Positions 33,046 through 44,648 of a DNA stretch of 64,000 nucleotides are shown one piece after another (position 1 is the stretch's first letter; each line of letters opens with the position of its first letter). The position numbers and the translations under genes were made by a program. Source of the DNA: Luidia sarsii. Taxonomy: Eukaryota > Echinodermata > Asteroidea > Paxillosida > Luidiidae. The stretch covers positions 10,311,202 through 10,375,201 of the forward strand of contig OX465111.1 in assembly GCA_949987565.1 (NCBI GenBank). Reading direction: 5' to 3'. Under the pieces are notes generated by a model, which did not search any database, was not told the DNA's origin, and was given only the letters and a program-made list of their open reading frames with translations.

Positions 33046-33974
33046 CCTAAATTTCGTCTCTGGTTTAATTACCAATATGGTCGTACCTATGCAGTTATTT
33101 AGCAATTTGTATTTTACTACCCTTAAGCTGAAATTATGTGAAGACCATAATTATTTTCTATTTTGTTTCGATTTCTGTTGTAATCAAACAGCTATGTGCC
33201 CTGTCTTTGCTTGAAATACCAACCTGAAACCTAGTCCGAGTAACTTGGACCCAACAGTCACCCTTTTTTATCGAAATTTGAATCTTGGGGGGTCGGGTGG
33301 GTGACCGACCCTCCAAATGTCAAATTTCGATAAAAAAGGGTGACTTGTCTGGTCCAAGTTACTCGGACTACCTGAAACCATGGGGTGACCGACCCTCCAA
33401 ATTTCAAATTTCGATAAAAAATGGTGACTTGTCGGGTCCAAGTTACTCGGACTACCTGAAACCACGGGGGACCGTCCAACGTGCCCATACAATACGCATA
33501 TCGTAATCATTGTACATGTACCAACGTTTTCAATATGGATTCCCCTTCATATTACCATGTTAATAAATATTGGGAGAAAGAGGTAAATAAAATAAGTTTG
33601 CGTTGAGGAGTGTGTATTATTGGTTTGCCGAACTCGACGTACAAATCTCCATCGTCTATAGTTATAGTAAAGGGCTGTCAGTAACGTTACGTTCAAAATC
33701 TAACATAACAGTAATTAACGCGTTGAATAAAATCGTCAAGATACCTGCAAGAGAGTATTTATCTTACAGAGATAGAGCCGAACGGGTGCGAAAATGCCAA
33801 ACATATAGGCCTATAACTGAATACTAATTAAGGTGTAAATCTGAAACATTCCGATCCTTGGTTAAAAACATTAGTATCTCGCGAAAAAATAACTATCAGA
33901 TGTGAAGTCGGGGTGCAAGACCAACCCCTAAATGAAGAAAACACTTCGTTCCCTTTACTCGGCGAGAGAGCCAC

Positions 33975-34082
33975 ATAATGCAAATGGAAAGGGAGAGAGA
34001 GAGAGGGAGAGAAAGAGAGAGAGAGAGAGCAAGAGAGAGAGAGAGTGAGATGGACAGAGAGAGAGAGAGGGAGAGAGAGAGC

Positions 34083-34116
<34 letters not shown>

Positions 34117-34206
34117 AAGAGAGAGAGAGCGAGAGAGAGAGAGCGAGAGAGAGAGCGAGAGAGAGAGAGAGCGAGAGAGAGAGAGAGAGCGAGAGAGAGA
34201 GAGAGC

Positions 34207-34240
<34 letters not shown>

Positions 34241-34252
34241 GAGAGTTAGAGA
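33975..34252. repeat. (GA)n microsatellite
   Basis: Long GAGAGA run with scattered GAGC and GAGG interruptions. It lies about 55 bp upstream of SULT exon A in the right arm and is the probable identity of the left-arm gap. Confidence 0.95.
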
Positions 34253-34307
34253 GATGACTCCCTTAATTGGTGTGACCGCCAACTTTCTGCACTGTGCATT
34301 TTTTTAG

Positions 34308-34540
34308 GGACGCACTGGACCGCCGAGATAATGCACTACATCCTGAACGACGGACGAGACGACTTCGACCGCACATTCATGAACACGGGGCTGGAGAGCA
34401 CCCTGTGCCACCACCCGTCCGAATTGGAGAGCACCACCCCCGGGCACAAGGTCTACGCGGCCATGACGTCACCGAGATGTATTGTGGGGCACTGTCCGGA
34501 ACAGTACCTGCCCCCGCAAGTCTTCGACAAGAAGGCGAAG
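34308..34540 (+). CDS. SULT right copy, exon A
   Basis: Acceptor TTTTTTTAG, donor GCGAAG|GTGAGG. The protein is identical to the left copy. 233 nt approximates the sum of two vertebrate exons (126 and 98), suggesting a fused exon here; the vertebrate sizes are from memory. Confidence 0.92.
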
Positions 34541-37500
34541 GTGAGGCACGAGCACCACAAAAGGCCTTTTCAGACCGCGCTGAAAAAAACTTGTGCATTA
34601 GAAATCTGACAAAAGTGCCATCGTGTGAAAGGTTACCAATGCTTGAGAGTGACTGACGTCCCTGCTAGGGAGATTTTGTCGTAGGTCCTGACCTCCGTCA
34701 AATCTTCCGCTAGCGGAGGATTTCTCACGGGACCCTTGAGAATCGATGTGCGAAGGGAGGAACTGCTTATTGTACGACGTCCCATGCTATATGCTAAATT
34801 CTCTCTCAAGCCTTGCAAGGTTTTTTATTCAGCATCGTCTGAAAAGGGCTTACAGAATGGTCTAGGTATTAATTTCAGTGTGGGCGTGTTCTACACGACG
34901 TGCCGGTGGAACTGTATGCTCACTGCTTTGCCTATAGCCTTGTCCAAGGCGGTCTCTACTGTACGGCACTGGGCAGAGATCCGGGCCAAACGCACGCAGA
35001 CCACGGCACAACGACACTACCCGCCGTATATAAGCAGTGAAAAGTTGTGGTTAAATTTCCTCCTCCTAAAATTTTTCCTATGCCTGTAATTATGTAGATT
35101 TTCCCTTTGAAGAATTATGCTGTTCCCCGGTCGGTTGTGGGCTATGGTGTGCGGGCAAAGGCAATGAATGTGGGCTCGTGGGATGGGTGTGGCACTTTGT
35201 GTGCGTCGTCGAGTCGTAGGCGTTAGTGTTCACTAACAAAATATCGCTGGCATTTCGAGGTTTGGCGATCCCTACATCGAGCTCAATATGCGTCCAAGAT
35301 CACTGACCTTGTTTTCTTTGTGGGCTGCTCTGTGTCCTAATTCTGCTCCGGTCAAAGGTCATCTATGTGGCGCGCAATCCGAAGGATGTCATTCTGTCGG
35401 TGCACAGATTGTTAAAGAACGAGGACATCAAAGTAGTGAGTGGAGACTTGGACGAACACCTTTGGGAGTTCTACATGGGAGAGGGTCAGTCACTGATGTT
35501 ATAAATGTTTGATTGTTTAGATCTCAATAGCTGGATGGCTGGATGTGTGGCTGGGTAGCTGGATGTGATTCAGGGTGGCTGGATGTGTTGCTAATTGCTG
35601 GGTGTGTGGGTGGGTGGCTGGGTGTGTGACTGGGTGGTTAGATGTATTGCTGGATGCCTGGATGTAAGGCTGGATGGCTGGATGCCTGGGTGTATGGCTG
35701 AATGGCTGGATGGCTGGATGGCTGGGTGTATTACTGGATGGCTGGATGCGTCGCTGGCTGGCTGGGTGGGTGACTAGATGGCTAGGTAGCTGGGTGGCTG
35801 GATGTGTGGCTGGGTGGCTGGGTGTGTGGCTGGGTGGCTGGGTGGCTGGATGTGATTCAGGGTGGCTGGATGTGTTGCTAATTGCTGGGTGTGTGGGTGG
35901 GTGGCTGGGTGTGTGACTGGGTGGTTAGATGTATTGCTGGATGCCTGGATGTATGGCTGGATGGCTGGATGCCTGGGTGTATGGCTGAATGGCTGGATGG
36001 CTGGATGGCTGGGTGTATTACTGGATGGCTGGATGCGTCGCTGGCTGGCTGGGTGGGTGACTAGATGGCTAGGTAGCTGGGTGGCTGGATGTGTGGCTGG
36101 GTGGCTGGGTGTGTGGCTGGGTGGCTGGATGTGATTCAGGGTGGCTGGATGTGTTGCTAATTGCTGGGTGTGTGGGTGGGTGGCTGGGTGTGTGACTGGG
36201 TGGTTAGATGTATTGCTGGATGCCTGGATGTATGGCTGGATGGCTGGATGCCTGGGTGTATGGCTGAATGGCTGGATGGCTGGATGGCTGGGTGTATTAC
36301 TGGATGGCTGGATGCGTCGCTGGCTGGCTGGGTGGGTGACTAGGTGGCTGGGCGGCTGGGTGGCTGGATGTGTGGCTGGGTAGTTGGGTGTGAGGCTGGG
36401 TGACTAGGTGTATGGCTGGCTAGCTGGGTGTATGGCTGGGTGGTTGGGTGGCTGGCTGGGTGGCTGGGTGGCTGGGTGTATGGCTGGGTGGCTGGATGTG
36501 TACTTGGATTGCTGTGTGTGGCTGGGTGTGGCTGTGTGAGGCTGGGTGTTGCTGGGTGGCTGGGTGTGTGGCCGGCTGGGTTGCTGGATGTGTACTTGGA
36601 TTGCTGTGTGTGGCTGTGTGTTGCTGTGTGTGGCTGGGTGTGGCTGTGTGAGGCTGGGTGTTGCTGGGTGGCTGGGTGTGTGGCTGTGTGGCTGAATGTG
36701 TGGCCGGCTGGGTTGCTGGATGTGTACTTGGATTGCTGTGTGTGGCTGTGTGTGGCTGGCTGTTGCTGGGTGGCTGGGTGTGGGGCTGGGTGGCTGGATG
36801 TGTGGCTGGCTGGGTTGCTGGATGTGTACTTGGATTGCTGTGTGTGGCTGTGTGAGGCTGGGTGTTGCTGGGTGGCTGGGTGTGGGGCTGGGTGGCTGGA
36901 TGTGTACTTGGATTGCTGTGTGTGGCTGGGTGTGGCTGGGTGTTGCTGGGTGGCTGGGTGTGGGGCTGTGTGGCTGGATGTGTGGCTGGCTGGGTTGCTG
37001 GATGTGTACTTGGATTGCTGTGTGTGGCTGTGTGAGGCTGGGTGTTGCTGGGTGGCTGGGTGTGGGGCTGTGTGGCTGGATGTGTGGCTGGCTGGGTTGC
37101 TGGATGTGTACTTGGATTGCTGTGTGTGGCTGGGTATGGCTGGGTGTTGCTGGGTGGCTGGGTGTGGGGCTGTGTGGCTGGATGTGTGGCCGGCTGGGTT
37201 GCTGGATGTGTACTTGGATTGCTGTGTGTGGCTGGGTGTGGCTGGGTGGATTGCTGGCTAGCTCGTTTTGTTTTGTTATTTTGATGTCATTCGTTATTTT
37301 CGCAGTACCCTACGGATCCTGGTTTGATCACGTGCTCAACTATTGGAAACACAGGAGTGAGGACAATTTCATGTTAGTGAAGTACGAGGATCTGATAAAG
37401 GTTGGTAATGTAAATCCTCAAATTTAAACCAAATTTATGACGAGCCCAAATGCTCAACTAGTCTTTGCCGTGTTGGGGGCGCCAGTCAGAACCATTAACT

Positions 37501-39443
37501 GCTGTATATCTCAAGAGGTTTACTCCTCCTCAGTTTTCATTAAGATGTAAGCAACAATTAGTCATGCGTTGTGTTAAACTCGGTTTTAAAACAAGGTTGA
37601 ACAAAAGAAAGAACAAAACTTACTGCTGTCAATTCTCTAGTTAGCTAGTTAGCTAGTTTGTCCTTTGGTATTCACCTCGAACTTCGGTGCCTTCTCAGGA
37701 CTTGAGGGGGTCCATCGTGAAACTGGCCCGCCACGTGGGCAAGGAGCTGTCCGATGACGTCATCGATCGCATCGTGGAGCGGGTGACCTTTGAAGGGATG
37801 CAGAAGACCTATCAGACGCTGGACGACGAGCTGGGAGAGGAAGGCAAAAAGATGACGCACGCCATGGGAGTCATACCCTACCTCAGAAAAGGTGACTTTG
37901 AGTGCGCTCTCTAGTGTCCCAATTGTCATCCCTTTGGGTTCAGTGCGTACACTGGGAAGCTGTTGGCTGTTATGTCATTGTCAAACCAATGACGTCCCTA
38001 CTCGGAGGGTTACAAAGAAACACCTCCTAGTTTCCCCATGTTCAGCCCCTTGAATATCGGCATCTACTTCTCTTTTGGGGAGATCTTTAAGCATGAAGTT
38101 GGGCCCTTGCCGATACAAACGGGAGACTGTGCGGCCTCTGATTGGTTTTCTGCCGCGTGATCGAACCACGCTGACTCGGATCCCTCAACCGCTGGCTGGT
38201 TCGCGCCACCAAAATAGGCGGCCACAGGGTGCGGTGTGAACCAGCGCAAACACCAGGCCCGGGTCTGTTGGGGGAAGGGCTTTGTAAGGGCGTCGATCCC
38301 GTACTGACGCAGATGACGTATTTCATCAATATTTGTATATAGCTCAGGCCACGGACTTCCAATACATAGGCTTTTTTTAATATTTATGCAAATTGTTTGC
38401 ATCCAACTGAAAGCGAGGCTATGGGCGCTAGATCTCCAAGATTAATTGTTGTTCCCCGCTGATTTGTGATCTTTTATTGACATATTCTTCAACAAAATCG
38501 AACGTTATCTCACACTAGTCTTAGGTAAAGTCCCTTGAATTTACCGCCATCTTGGAAATCTAACGCCCGCAGGATCGTTTTGGGCTCAATGCATACAAAT
38601 TGCATAGATATTACAACTAAGAAAGGCCTATCTATTATTATGCTCTGTGAATGTTGAGTGGCTGTTATTGTTGCGGGTTGAAGGAATTCGACGTATTTCG
38701 CGTCGTTGCCCAATTTCCGCTCATAAAACTCCTTCCCATAAAGATGCCAGACGGCTATTATGACTTCCTGAATCCCGGATCGGCGGGAGCCGAGCTCGCT
38801 TGGGGAGCTGGTCACCGCCCCAATTGGGACGATGTGCGGTGTATCATGGAGGAATAAGGAGAGCCCTCCATGGGTGTATCGACCGTGAACAGCACTGGTA
38901 CACCAGGCGCGTCAAGGAGGCTATCCACATCCTACTTCGCCGAAACAACATCAACCGGGACAGCGGCATTGAAATCCCCGATTTCTGGCTCCCCACCATC
39001 AGACGCCACGACCGCCGACCCACCACGGACGGGGCCGCTAGTGGACGCCAGAATCGCGCGCCAAACCGCACGATCACTACTTCGACGTCCGCATACCGGT
39101 ACACAGGAACCGGCGAAGCGGACATAAACAGACGACGCAGCGCGCATTCTTCAGTTGCCTGATGAAGGTTACCAGTTAGCAACCGAAACGTCGCCACCAG
39201 CAACGACACATCGCATGACTTTTATTACCCTTTCTACTTATCTACACCACCGCGATGAACAACCCCTTCATTTCTATTGAATCCCGTCAACTGTACACTC
39301 ACTCATGTCTCTCTCCTTGGCTCACCACAGGCAAAGTCGGCAACTGGAAGGCCACTTTCACGGAGGCGCAGAGCGCCCTCTTCGACGAGATCTACGCTCT
39401 GAAAATGCAAGGCACGGGACTGGAGTTTGACTTTGAACTATGA
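34308..39443 (+). CDS. Cytosolic sulfotransferase (SULT) gene, right copy, first exon not found
   Basis: Exons 34,308-34,540, 35,358-35,484, 37,306-37,400, 37,699-37,891 and 39,331-39,443 splice in phase to 252 codons ending in EFDFEL. Motifs, exon sizes and intron phases match the left copy. The predicted role is PAPS-dependent sulfation of small molecules in the cytosol; the substrate cannot be inferred. Only three residues differ between copies (Leu/Phe in exon B, Asn/Ser in exon C, Ala/Thr in exon E), and two further exon A differences are silent. Both copies therefore look intact where visible. As in the left copy, the exon coding the N-terminal 45-50 residues with the YPKSG loop is absent from the window, so the gene may be truncated or its first exon too diverged to see. 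Confidence 0.88.
34559..34852. mobile_element. MITE-like element in intron A/B (right)
   Basis: Mirror of 27,042-27,334, ends AAGGCCTTTTCAGACCGCGC and, inverted, AAGCCCTTTTCAGACGATGC. Its presence in both arms shows it was inserted before the duplication. The rest of the intron to 35,357 shows nothing. Confidence 0.6.
35358..35484 (+). CDS. SULT right copy, exon B
   Basis: 127 nt. VIYVARNPKDVILSVHR contains the conserved Arg and Ser of the 3'-phosphate site. Donor GAGG|GTCAGT leaves a G that completes Val of VPYGSW with the next exon. Confidence 0.93.
35530..37262. repeat. Intronic minisatellite, GGCTGGGTGTGTGG-type (right)
   Basis: About 1.73 kb. A first part has a higher-order unit of about 280 bp (GTGATTCAGGGTGGCTGGAT recurs at about 35,566, 35,850 and 36,130). 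A second part is built from units with TGTGTACTTGGATTGCTGTG. It is longer than in the left arm. Confidence 0.9.
37306..37400 (+). CDS. SULT right copy, exon C
   Basis: 95 nt after TTATTTTCGCAG. Encodes VPYGSWFDHVLNYWKHR and on to LVKYEDLIK. Confidence 0.92.
37699..37891 (+). CDS. SULT right copy, exon D
   Basis: 193 nt. Encodes DLRGSIVKLARHVGKELSDD to YLRKG, with the last Gly codon split after its first base (AAAAG|GTGACT). Confidence 0.92.
38842..39215 (+). mobile_element. Penelope-like element 3' end in the last SULT intron (right)
   Basis: Mirror of 22,905-23,280 with the same RRVKEAIHILLRRNNINRDS text. Its presence in both arms dates the insertion before the duplication. Confidence 0.7.
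39158..39196 (+). ncRNA. Hammerhead-ribozyme-like motif (right)
   Basis: CCTGATGAAGGTTACCAGTT then AGCAACCGAAACGTCGCC: CUGAUGA and GAAA halves with a GGUU/AACC stem. One G to C change inside the stem II loop compared with the left copy. Confidence 0.5.
39331..39443 (+). CDS. SULT right copy, last exon (E)
   Basis: 113 nt from acceptor CTCACCACAG to TGA. Encodes KVGNWKATFTEAQSALFDEI to EFDFEL. The C-terminal RKGxxGxWK motif spans the D/E junction. Confidence 0.92.
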
Positions 39444-39484
39444 ACTGTGAAAACAAACAAACAACGAATACGAATACTGATGAA

Positions 39485-39606
39485 TGAATGATGACGGCCA
39501 GAGCATACTGGTCGAAACGTCGAGTTACCCTCAGGTTCTTTTCAGAACCATACCTCTTCCTTTAAGAGACCTGATACATGGTGTTCACCGCAAACCTCCC
39601 TATATT
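39485..39606 (+). mobile_element. Right-arm-only insertion with a hammerhead-like core
   Basis: GAATACTGATGAAT flanks both sides as a 14 bp direct repeat (about 39,471 and 39,607), while the left arm has a single copy at this spot (22,640-22,665). The insert holds TGATGACGGCCAGAGC, then ACTGGTCGAAACGTCGAG: hammerhead core halves with a GCCAG/CUGGU stem II. TTCTTTTCAGAACC follows. It is probably a small nonautonomous derivative of a Penelope-like element that arrived after the arms separated. Confidence 0.65.
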
Positions 39607-39844
39607 GAATACTGATGAATAATTGCATTCACTATCTAGAGAGAATTATTAATGATAACGGTGCCGGCCTGAACGATATAATCCGAAAACCTGTTGAATG
39701 TTGTTGGGGAAAATTGGTCTGTTTGATTGTCTCTCTGTATTTTATTATTTTGGTGATTTTGAATTAATGATAAACTGAAAAAAATCAGGATTCCGGTTGA
39801 CTTATTTACTCTGCTGTCACTATGAGAAAGGTGTATGTCCTTCC

Positions 39845-39890
39845 TGAATGGTCCTGCTAGGATCCAAACGTCAGACCCATTAACGTGTTT
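39845..39890. repeat. GATCGAAACGTC family, diverged copy
   Basis: GGTCCTGCTAGGATCCAAAC GTCAGACCC, mirror of 22,398-22,445. Confidence 0.5.
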
Positions 39891-40311
39891 GATATTTGGC
39901 TGATTTAAATCAACAAGCAGGTTGCAACGTCTTTGCATATAACTTTGATTAGTGCCTTCCGTTAAAGCGACCAAAACAGATCTTCTTCGTGTTCACATGT
40001 TCATTAAGGATTAGTAGACAAAATATTTGACTTCAATTATTGTGAAATGTTTTCGGTTCAAATAATTTATTAAAATAGATATATAAATTTGCTTATTAAT
40101 TTATTATTTTAGTTCACTTCATGTATTCGAACTCTTGCCATTCTTAAAGTGACATACAAAAATTCACATTTCCTCGTTTGACTTTTTTTTTGCTCAAAGG
40201 ATCGACAGGGCTCATTGATGGCTTATTCCGTATCTCAGATATAGATATTAAAGTGACATACAAAAATGTTGCAAACTGCTTACTAATTAAAATCACCAAA
40301 ATGCAAATCCT

Positions 40312-40418
40312 AAAATGTAGTGGGCAGGACGTTTCGATACTAGCAGGAATCAGGGCTCCGACCTTAGTTTGAGAAAGGTCCTGCTAGGATCGAAACATCA
40401 GGCCCACTAAATTTTAAG
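40312..40418. repeat. Foldback member of the GATCGAAACGTC repeat family (right arm)
   Basis: TGTAGTGGGCAGGACGTTTC and GATCGAAACATCAGGCCCAC face each other. The centre differs from the left arm (TCAGGGCTCCGACCTTAGTT here). Confidence 0.65.
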
Positions 40419-40574
40419 TCTTGCCATTCTTCCTAGTTCTTTACCAGAAATGAAAAATATTTTTCTTGTTCTTGAAAACAAAGAAAGACTTTTGGGTGTG
40501 GGATAATCCTAAAATTAAAGGAGATTTCGAAGTTTGATTGGGATTCTATCGAGTGATCGATAGAACCGAGGGAT

Positions 40575-40861
40575 CACGTGAGATAGCGCGGCGTGACGTT
40601 GTGACTTCAGTGTGCTGCAGAACCTTGTGACGATCAGACGTACGTTGTTTAGCTCCGCGGAGTTATTACCCGTTTAAGAATACACGGAAAGACACAGTGG
40701 CAGGACAGCCTGCAGAGTTTTGTGTCTTGCCATTGTGTCTTTCCGTGTACATGTATTCTTAAACGGGTAATAACTCCGCGGAGCTAAACACCGTACGTCT
40801 GATCGTCACAAGGTTCTGCAGCACACTGAAGTCACAACGTCACGCCGCGCTATCTCACGTG
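40575..40861. repeat. 287 bp near-perfect palindrome (right arm)
   Basis: Mirror of 21,425-21,705, with small indels (for example an added ACATGT in one stem) that keep the two halves distinguishable. Confidence 0.85.
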
Positions 40862-41225
40862 GTCTCGCGGTGAATGTTGAGAACGAGATTGAATTGGCTT
40901 TAGCTTTTAGGGGTTTTGTACAGTGTTCAATGGGAGCTCGATTTAGTGTTCTGCACCCTTAGTAAGGATGGTGGCGCCCAGCGGCCAGTTTGGGTGATTT
41001 AGAAATGGCAGGATTGTTTACAAACGATCAGTGGAGCCAAAATAAGGATAGAGCCTCACTTAGAGGAGTGTTTCTTGAGACATTCACATGAAGTGCAGTT
41101 AGTTTGTATTAATCAAAACACCGTTCTTAAGAAAATAATGGCATTTATAATGTAAACAGTGCATAATACAAAATACAACTATATATAGTAGAACGATACA
41201 TGTTTGTTGTTTTTCGGTGTATGGG

Positions 41226-41326
41226 GTTTTTGAGGGGTGTTTTTAAGTTGCTGGAGGGACTAATGTCATAACGAGGATTATGTCAGGGGCAGTGACAGCG
41301 TGGATCCCGTAATGATCAGCTGCAAG
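41226..41326. other. Right-arm-only segment of about 100 bp
   Basis: Between GTATGGGGTTTTTG and the CCCCCCCCCGAAAAAAAACA run the right arm has about 100 bases (ACTAATGTCATAACGAGGAT and following) absent from the left arm near 21,050. Confidence 0.5.
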
Positions 41327-42779
41327 CCCCCCCCCCGAAAAAAAACACCAAAGCGAGAAATAAAAAAGGGAATTGATTGGCAGTGTTTGTCATGGATACG
41401 TGTACGTACGACGGTGATGCATACGGACTGACCAATATTTGCTCGTGAAGCAGCAATATTGGCCCAACATAGCGTATTAATAAATTGGTTTACATCACAC
41501 GTAGAGGAAGTACTACACCTGGAATATTGTGAGTCTCCTATGACACAACTTCTGTTAATATATACCGTTTCTCTTGTGTCACAAAAACAGGAACAATTCA
41601 AATGCAGTCCAGGCAAAGACAATGTCAGGCAGGGACAAGCTCCGCGCACCCCGACCCGCCTTTTACCACTTTAAGGGGCAGGGTGGTCAGTTTGAGTCAG
41701 AAAGTGTCGTGAAAAAGACCCATGCATTTCCCTTACCCAAGACAATTGCAAAATAAGACTCAATATTAATGTCTGGTGATTGATAATGTGAGGAAAGTAA
41801 ACCCCCCCCCTCTCCGCCCCCTATATTTTGACACCTCTTTGACACACTGTGCCCCCTCCTGTTGATTTATTACACAGTTTGTAATGTTGCGATTACTGTA
41901 ACATCAAAAATGTGACACGTGATCAACTAATTAAGAGGGAATTTAGATGAAACTTGCCCCTATAGTGTACACATTGTTATGCAGTGGTTTCTCATGCCAG
42001 ACTGTGCACAAAGGCATGGGCACCCACCCATCACATTTTCAATCATTTCGGACAAACGCAATACTTTTTTCATTTTTTTTCACATGTTGCATTAGTACCA
42101 TCTTTGCCACATTTTAAGCCCAATTATTTTGTGACCCAACTCTAAAGTGTAGCCCCCTTATAGGGTGCAGCACACAAAATCCATCCAAGATGGCTCCGCC
42201 GAGCTGAATAAAGTGTGTACCCACAACTATTCTTTTTAAAGGGGTCTTCGGAGGCTATTAACTGATACATTGTAGAACAAGTGCCACTAAAGACAACCTG
42301 GGGGTTCACTCTTCAATTTGGTATGTCATTTGGACCATATCAGGCTTTAAATGTGGCCCTATTTGGCTGTGGAAGTGAAGGGGTCCATCCCAAAATCCTT
42401 GCAAAAATTCGGCCTGGATGGCAACACATTTTGAGGGTTTTTTTCTGGGGGTAATTAACAAAAAATCTAATCGGCTAAGGGCACTAAAATTGAAAAGAAT
42501 ATGAGAGATGACGGTCCAAACTACATTTTTCAGTAAAGCTACAAAGACTGAGAGACTTTGGGGTGAGTATTTTTGTACAGTGTTCAATAGGAGCTCGATT
42601 TAGTGTTCTGCACCCTTATTGTCATCGAGTATGAAAAAAGAGGGCAGCGCACTAAACGGAAAAGAAACAAGCAACAAGCCCTGAAAACCATCAATAAGAA
42701 TGACAACAAAAATCAAGTGAATTGACGTAGAATCATTTCGTTTACGGGGGTCTCGCAATTTAGGTGGACATTGTCTCAT

Positions 42780-44265
42780 GAAACTTGGCTGGTGTGGAGG
42801 ATTGATCAAAAGTGAAACGTATATTCTTTAGATGATGTATCCCGTATAACAAAACGAAGTACATGTACTCAGGTTTCTTCGACAGGCTATGTATTGAGGG
42901 CGCTATTCCGACCTAACGGTCATCCTTCCACTTACTTGTTAGGGTGCCATCCGTCAAACACTCACGCAAAGTAGTCCGCGTTATTGTTAGATATCGGTCG
43001 CACAGTGAACTGAGTTAAATGTGATATGATAATGATATCAAAAATTGTTAGTGACGGATCGATCCTGAAAAAAATAAAGAGAGGAGTTGGTGATTGCGAG
43101 TCATTGAATTTTTTTTCACCTAGCCTGGTGCGGATTAATTCAATAAAAACAACGGCTATGTTGATGGTTGGCTTAGATTTCTCTGGGTGGTGTCAACCGA
43201 GACAATGGTGAGCAAAGTGCGGCAACTCGAGTGTAGCCGTCCAAGCCGATTTTCTTCTGCAAGGATTTTGGGAAGCATCTCTCTACTTTCACAGCCAAAT
43301 AGAGCCATAATTCTAGCCCCATAATTATGTACCAAATTCACGGGAAATGGAACATTGAAAACCCGGGTGGTCCTAAGCTTCACTTATTCTACAACATATC
43401 AGTTAATTAGACTCCAAAGGCGTCTAACTTGGCTGGTGTAGAGGATTGATCAAAAGTGAAACGTATATTCTTTAATTGATGTATCCCGTATATCAAAACG
43501 AAGTAATCTGGTTCCTTCGACAGGCTATGTATTGAGGGCGCTATTCCGACCTAACGGTCATCCTTCCAACAACTTGTTAGGGTGCCATCCGTCAAACACA
43601 CGCAAAGTAGTCCGCGTTATTGTTGGATATCAGTCGCATATTGAACTGTGTTAATTTTGATTTGATAAAAATATCAAAAAGTGACGGATTGATACTGAAA
43701 AAAGAAAGAGAGGAGTTGGCGATTGCGAGTCATTGATTTTTTTCTTTTATACCTAACTTGGTGCGGATTAATTCCAAAACAACGGCTATGTTGATGGTTG
43801 GCTTAGATTTCACTGGATGGTGACAACCGAGACAATGGTGAGCAAAGGTTTTGTGAAGCATACCTCTTACTTCCACAGACAAATAGCACCAAATTTCAAG
43901 CCTCAATATATACCAAATTACACGCGAAATGGAACATTGAAAACCCGGGTGGTCCTAAGCTTCACTTATTCTACAATATATCAGTTGATTAGACTCCAAA
44001 GGCCCCTGATTTAAGAAAAGCTGTGGAACCAGGAAACTCAACATTCTGTAAGCAAGTTGCCAACACGGTATAACACCTTAATCGTGTTAAGCCTGAAACA
44101 ATCACAAGTTTGAAGGAATCCGGGAGTCTCCGAAAATTAGAAACAGTACCGGGTAACGGGGGAGGGCAACGAAATAAAAAAGACAATAAAGTATGTTATT
44201 GTTGTCTAATTTCGTAGTCAAAATCATTAAAACAAACATCAAAGGCCTGGGAAAGAACAAAGTTA
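42780..44265 (-). repeat. Inverted partial units of the 1.58 kb repeat
   Basis: Two shortened units (periods of about 0.6-0.8 kb) carry GTGCGGATTAATTC, GGTCCTAAGCTTCACTTATT and CTAACGGTCATCCTTCC landmarks. They lack the SINE-bearing 0.9 kb block of the left array. The array stops exactly where the 7.8 kb element starts. Confidence 0.75.
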
Positions 44266-44648
44266 GGCGGTGTCAGACCAAGCTTTCACTTTTCAGACCT
44301 CCAAGGACCGTCAGGTTTGTTCTGTGTGCATGGGTCTATTCCGGATCCCTTCAAACTGGTGATGTTTCAGGCTTAACGCGATCAAGGTGTTATACCGTGC
44401 TGGCAACTTATTTACAGAATGTTGAGTTTCCTGGTTCACACGGTCTCAGTTCACCGCGTTTTGGTGACGATACATAAACGAACAATGTATTTCGCTCAGC
44501 CTTTGATATTTCAAAAAGCAAACATCAGAAACGGCCAAATTTCATCCAACTTGGCCTATACAAACAAGCAGTTGCTCTACTTTTTTTCTGCCAGCTGAAA
44601 AGTTTGGGTGTGATCGCTGATGTGATGTTCTTATAGTCAAAACTGCTT
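44266..44648 (+). repeat. Left terminal inverted repeat of the 7.8 kb element
   Basis: Begins GGCGGTGTCAGACCAAGCTT and includes TTTCAGGCTTAACGCGATCA and TTGGTGACGATACATAAACG. All are found inverted at the right end. Confidence 0.85.

Larger units (their letters stand above)
31905..42815 (-). repeat. Right arm of the giant inverted repeat
   Basis: Mirror of 18,210-30,515, with nearly all landmarks in reverse order and orientation. Differences include a shorter 15 bp minisatellite, a resolved (GA)n tract, a longer GGCTGG-type intronic minisatellite, an insertion at about 39,485-39,606 and an extra segment of about 100 bp at 41,226-41,326. Homology to the tandem array continues to 44,265. Confidence 0.9.

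Noticed and set aside
33888..33920. KSG-like text (GTGAAGTCGG) as the missing SULT first exon
   Set aside because: An in-frame stop lies directly upstream and the preceding residues do not read TYP; not a credible PAPS-loop exon.
33896..34307. Ser/Leu or Arg/Glu repeat proteins over the GA tract
   Set aside because: Simple (GA)n dinucleotide repeat read in different frames.
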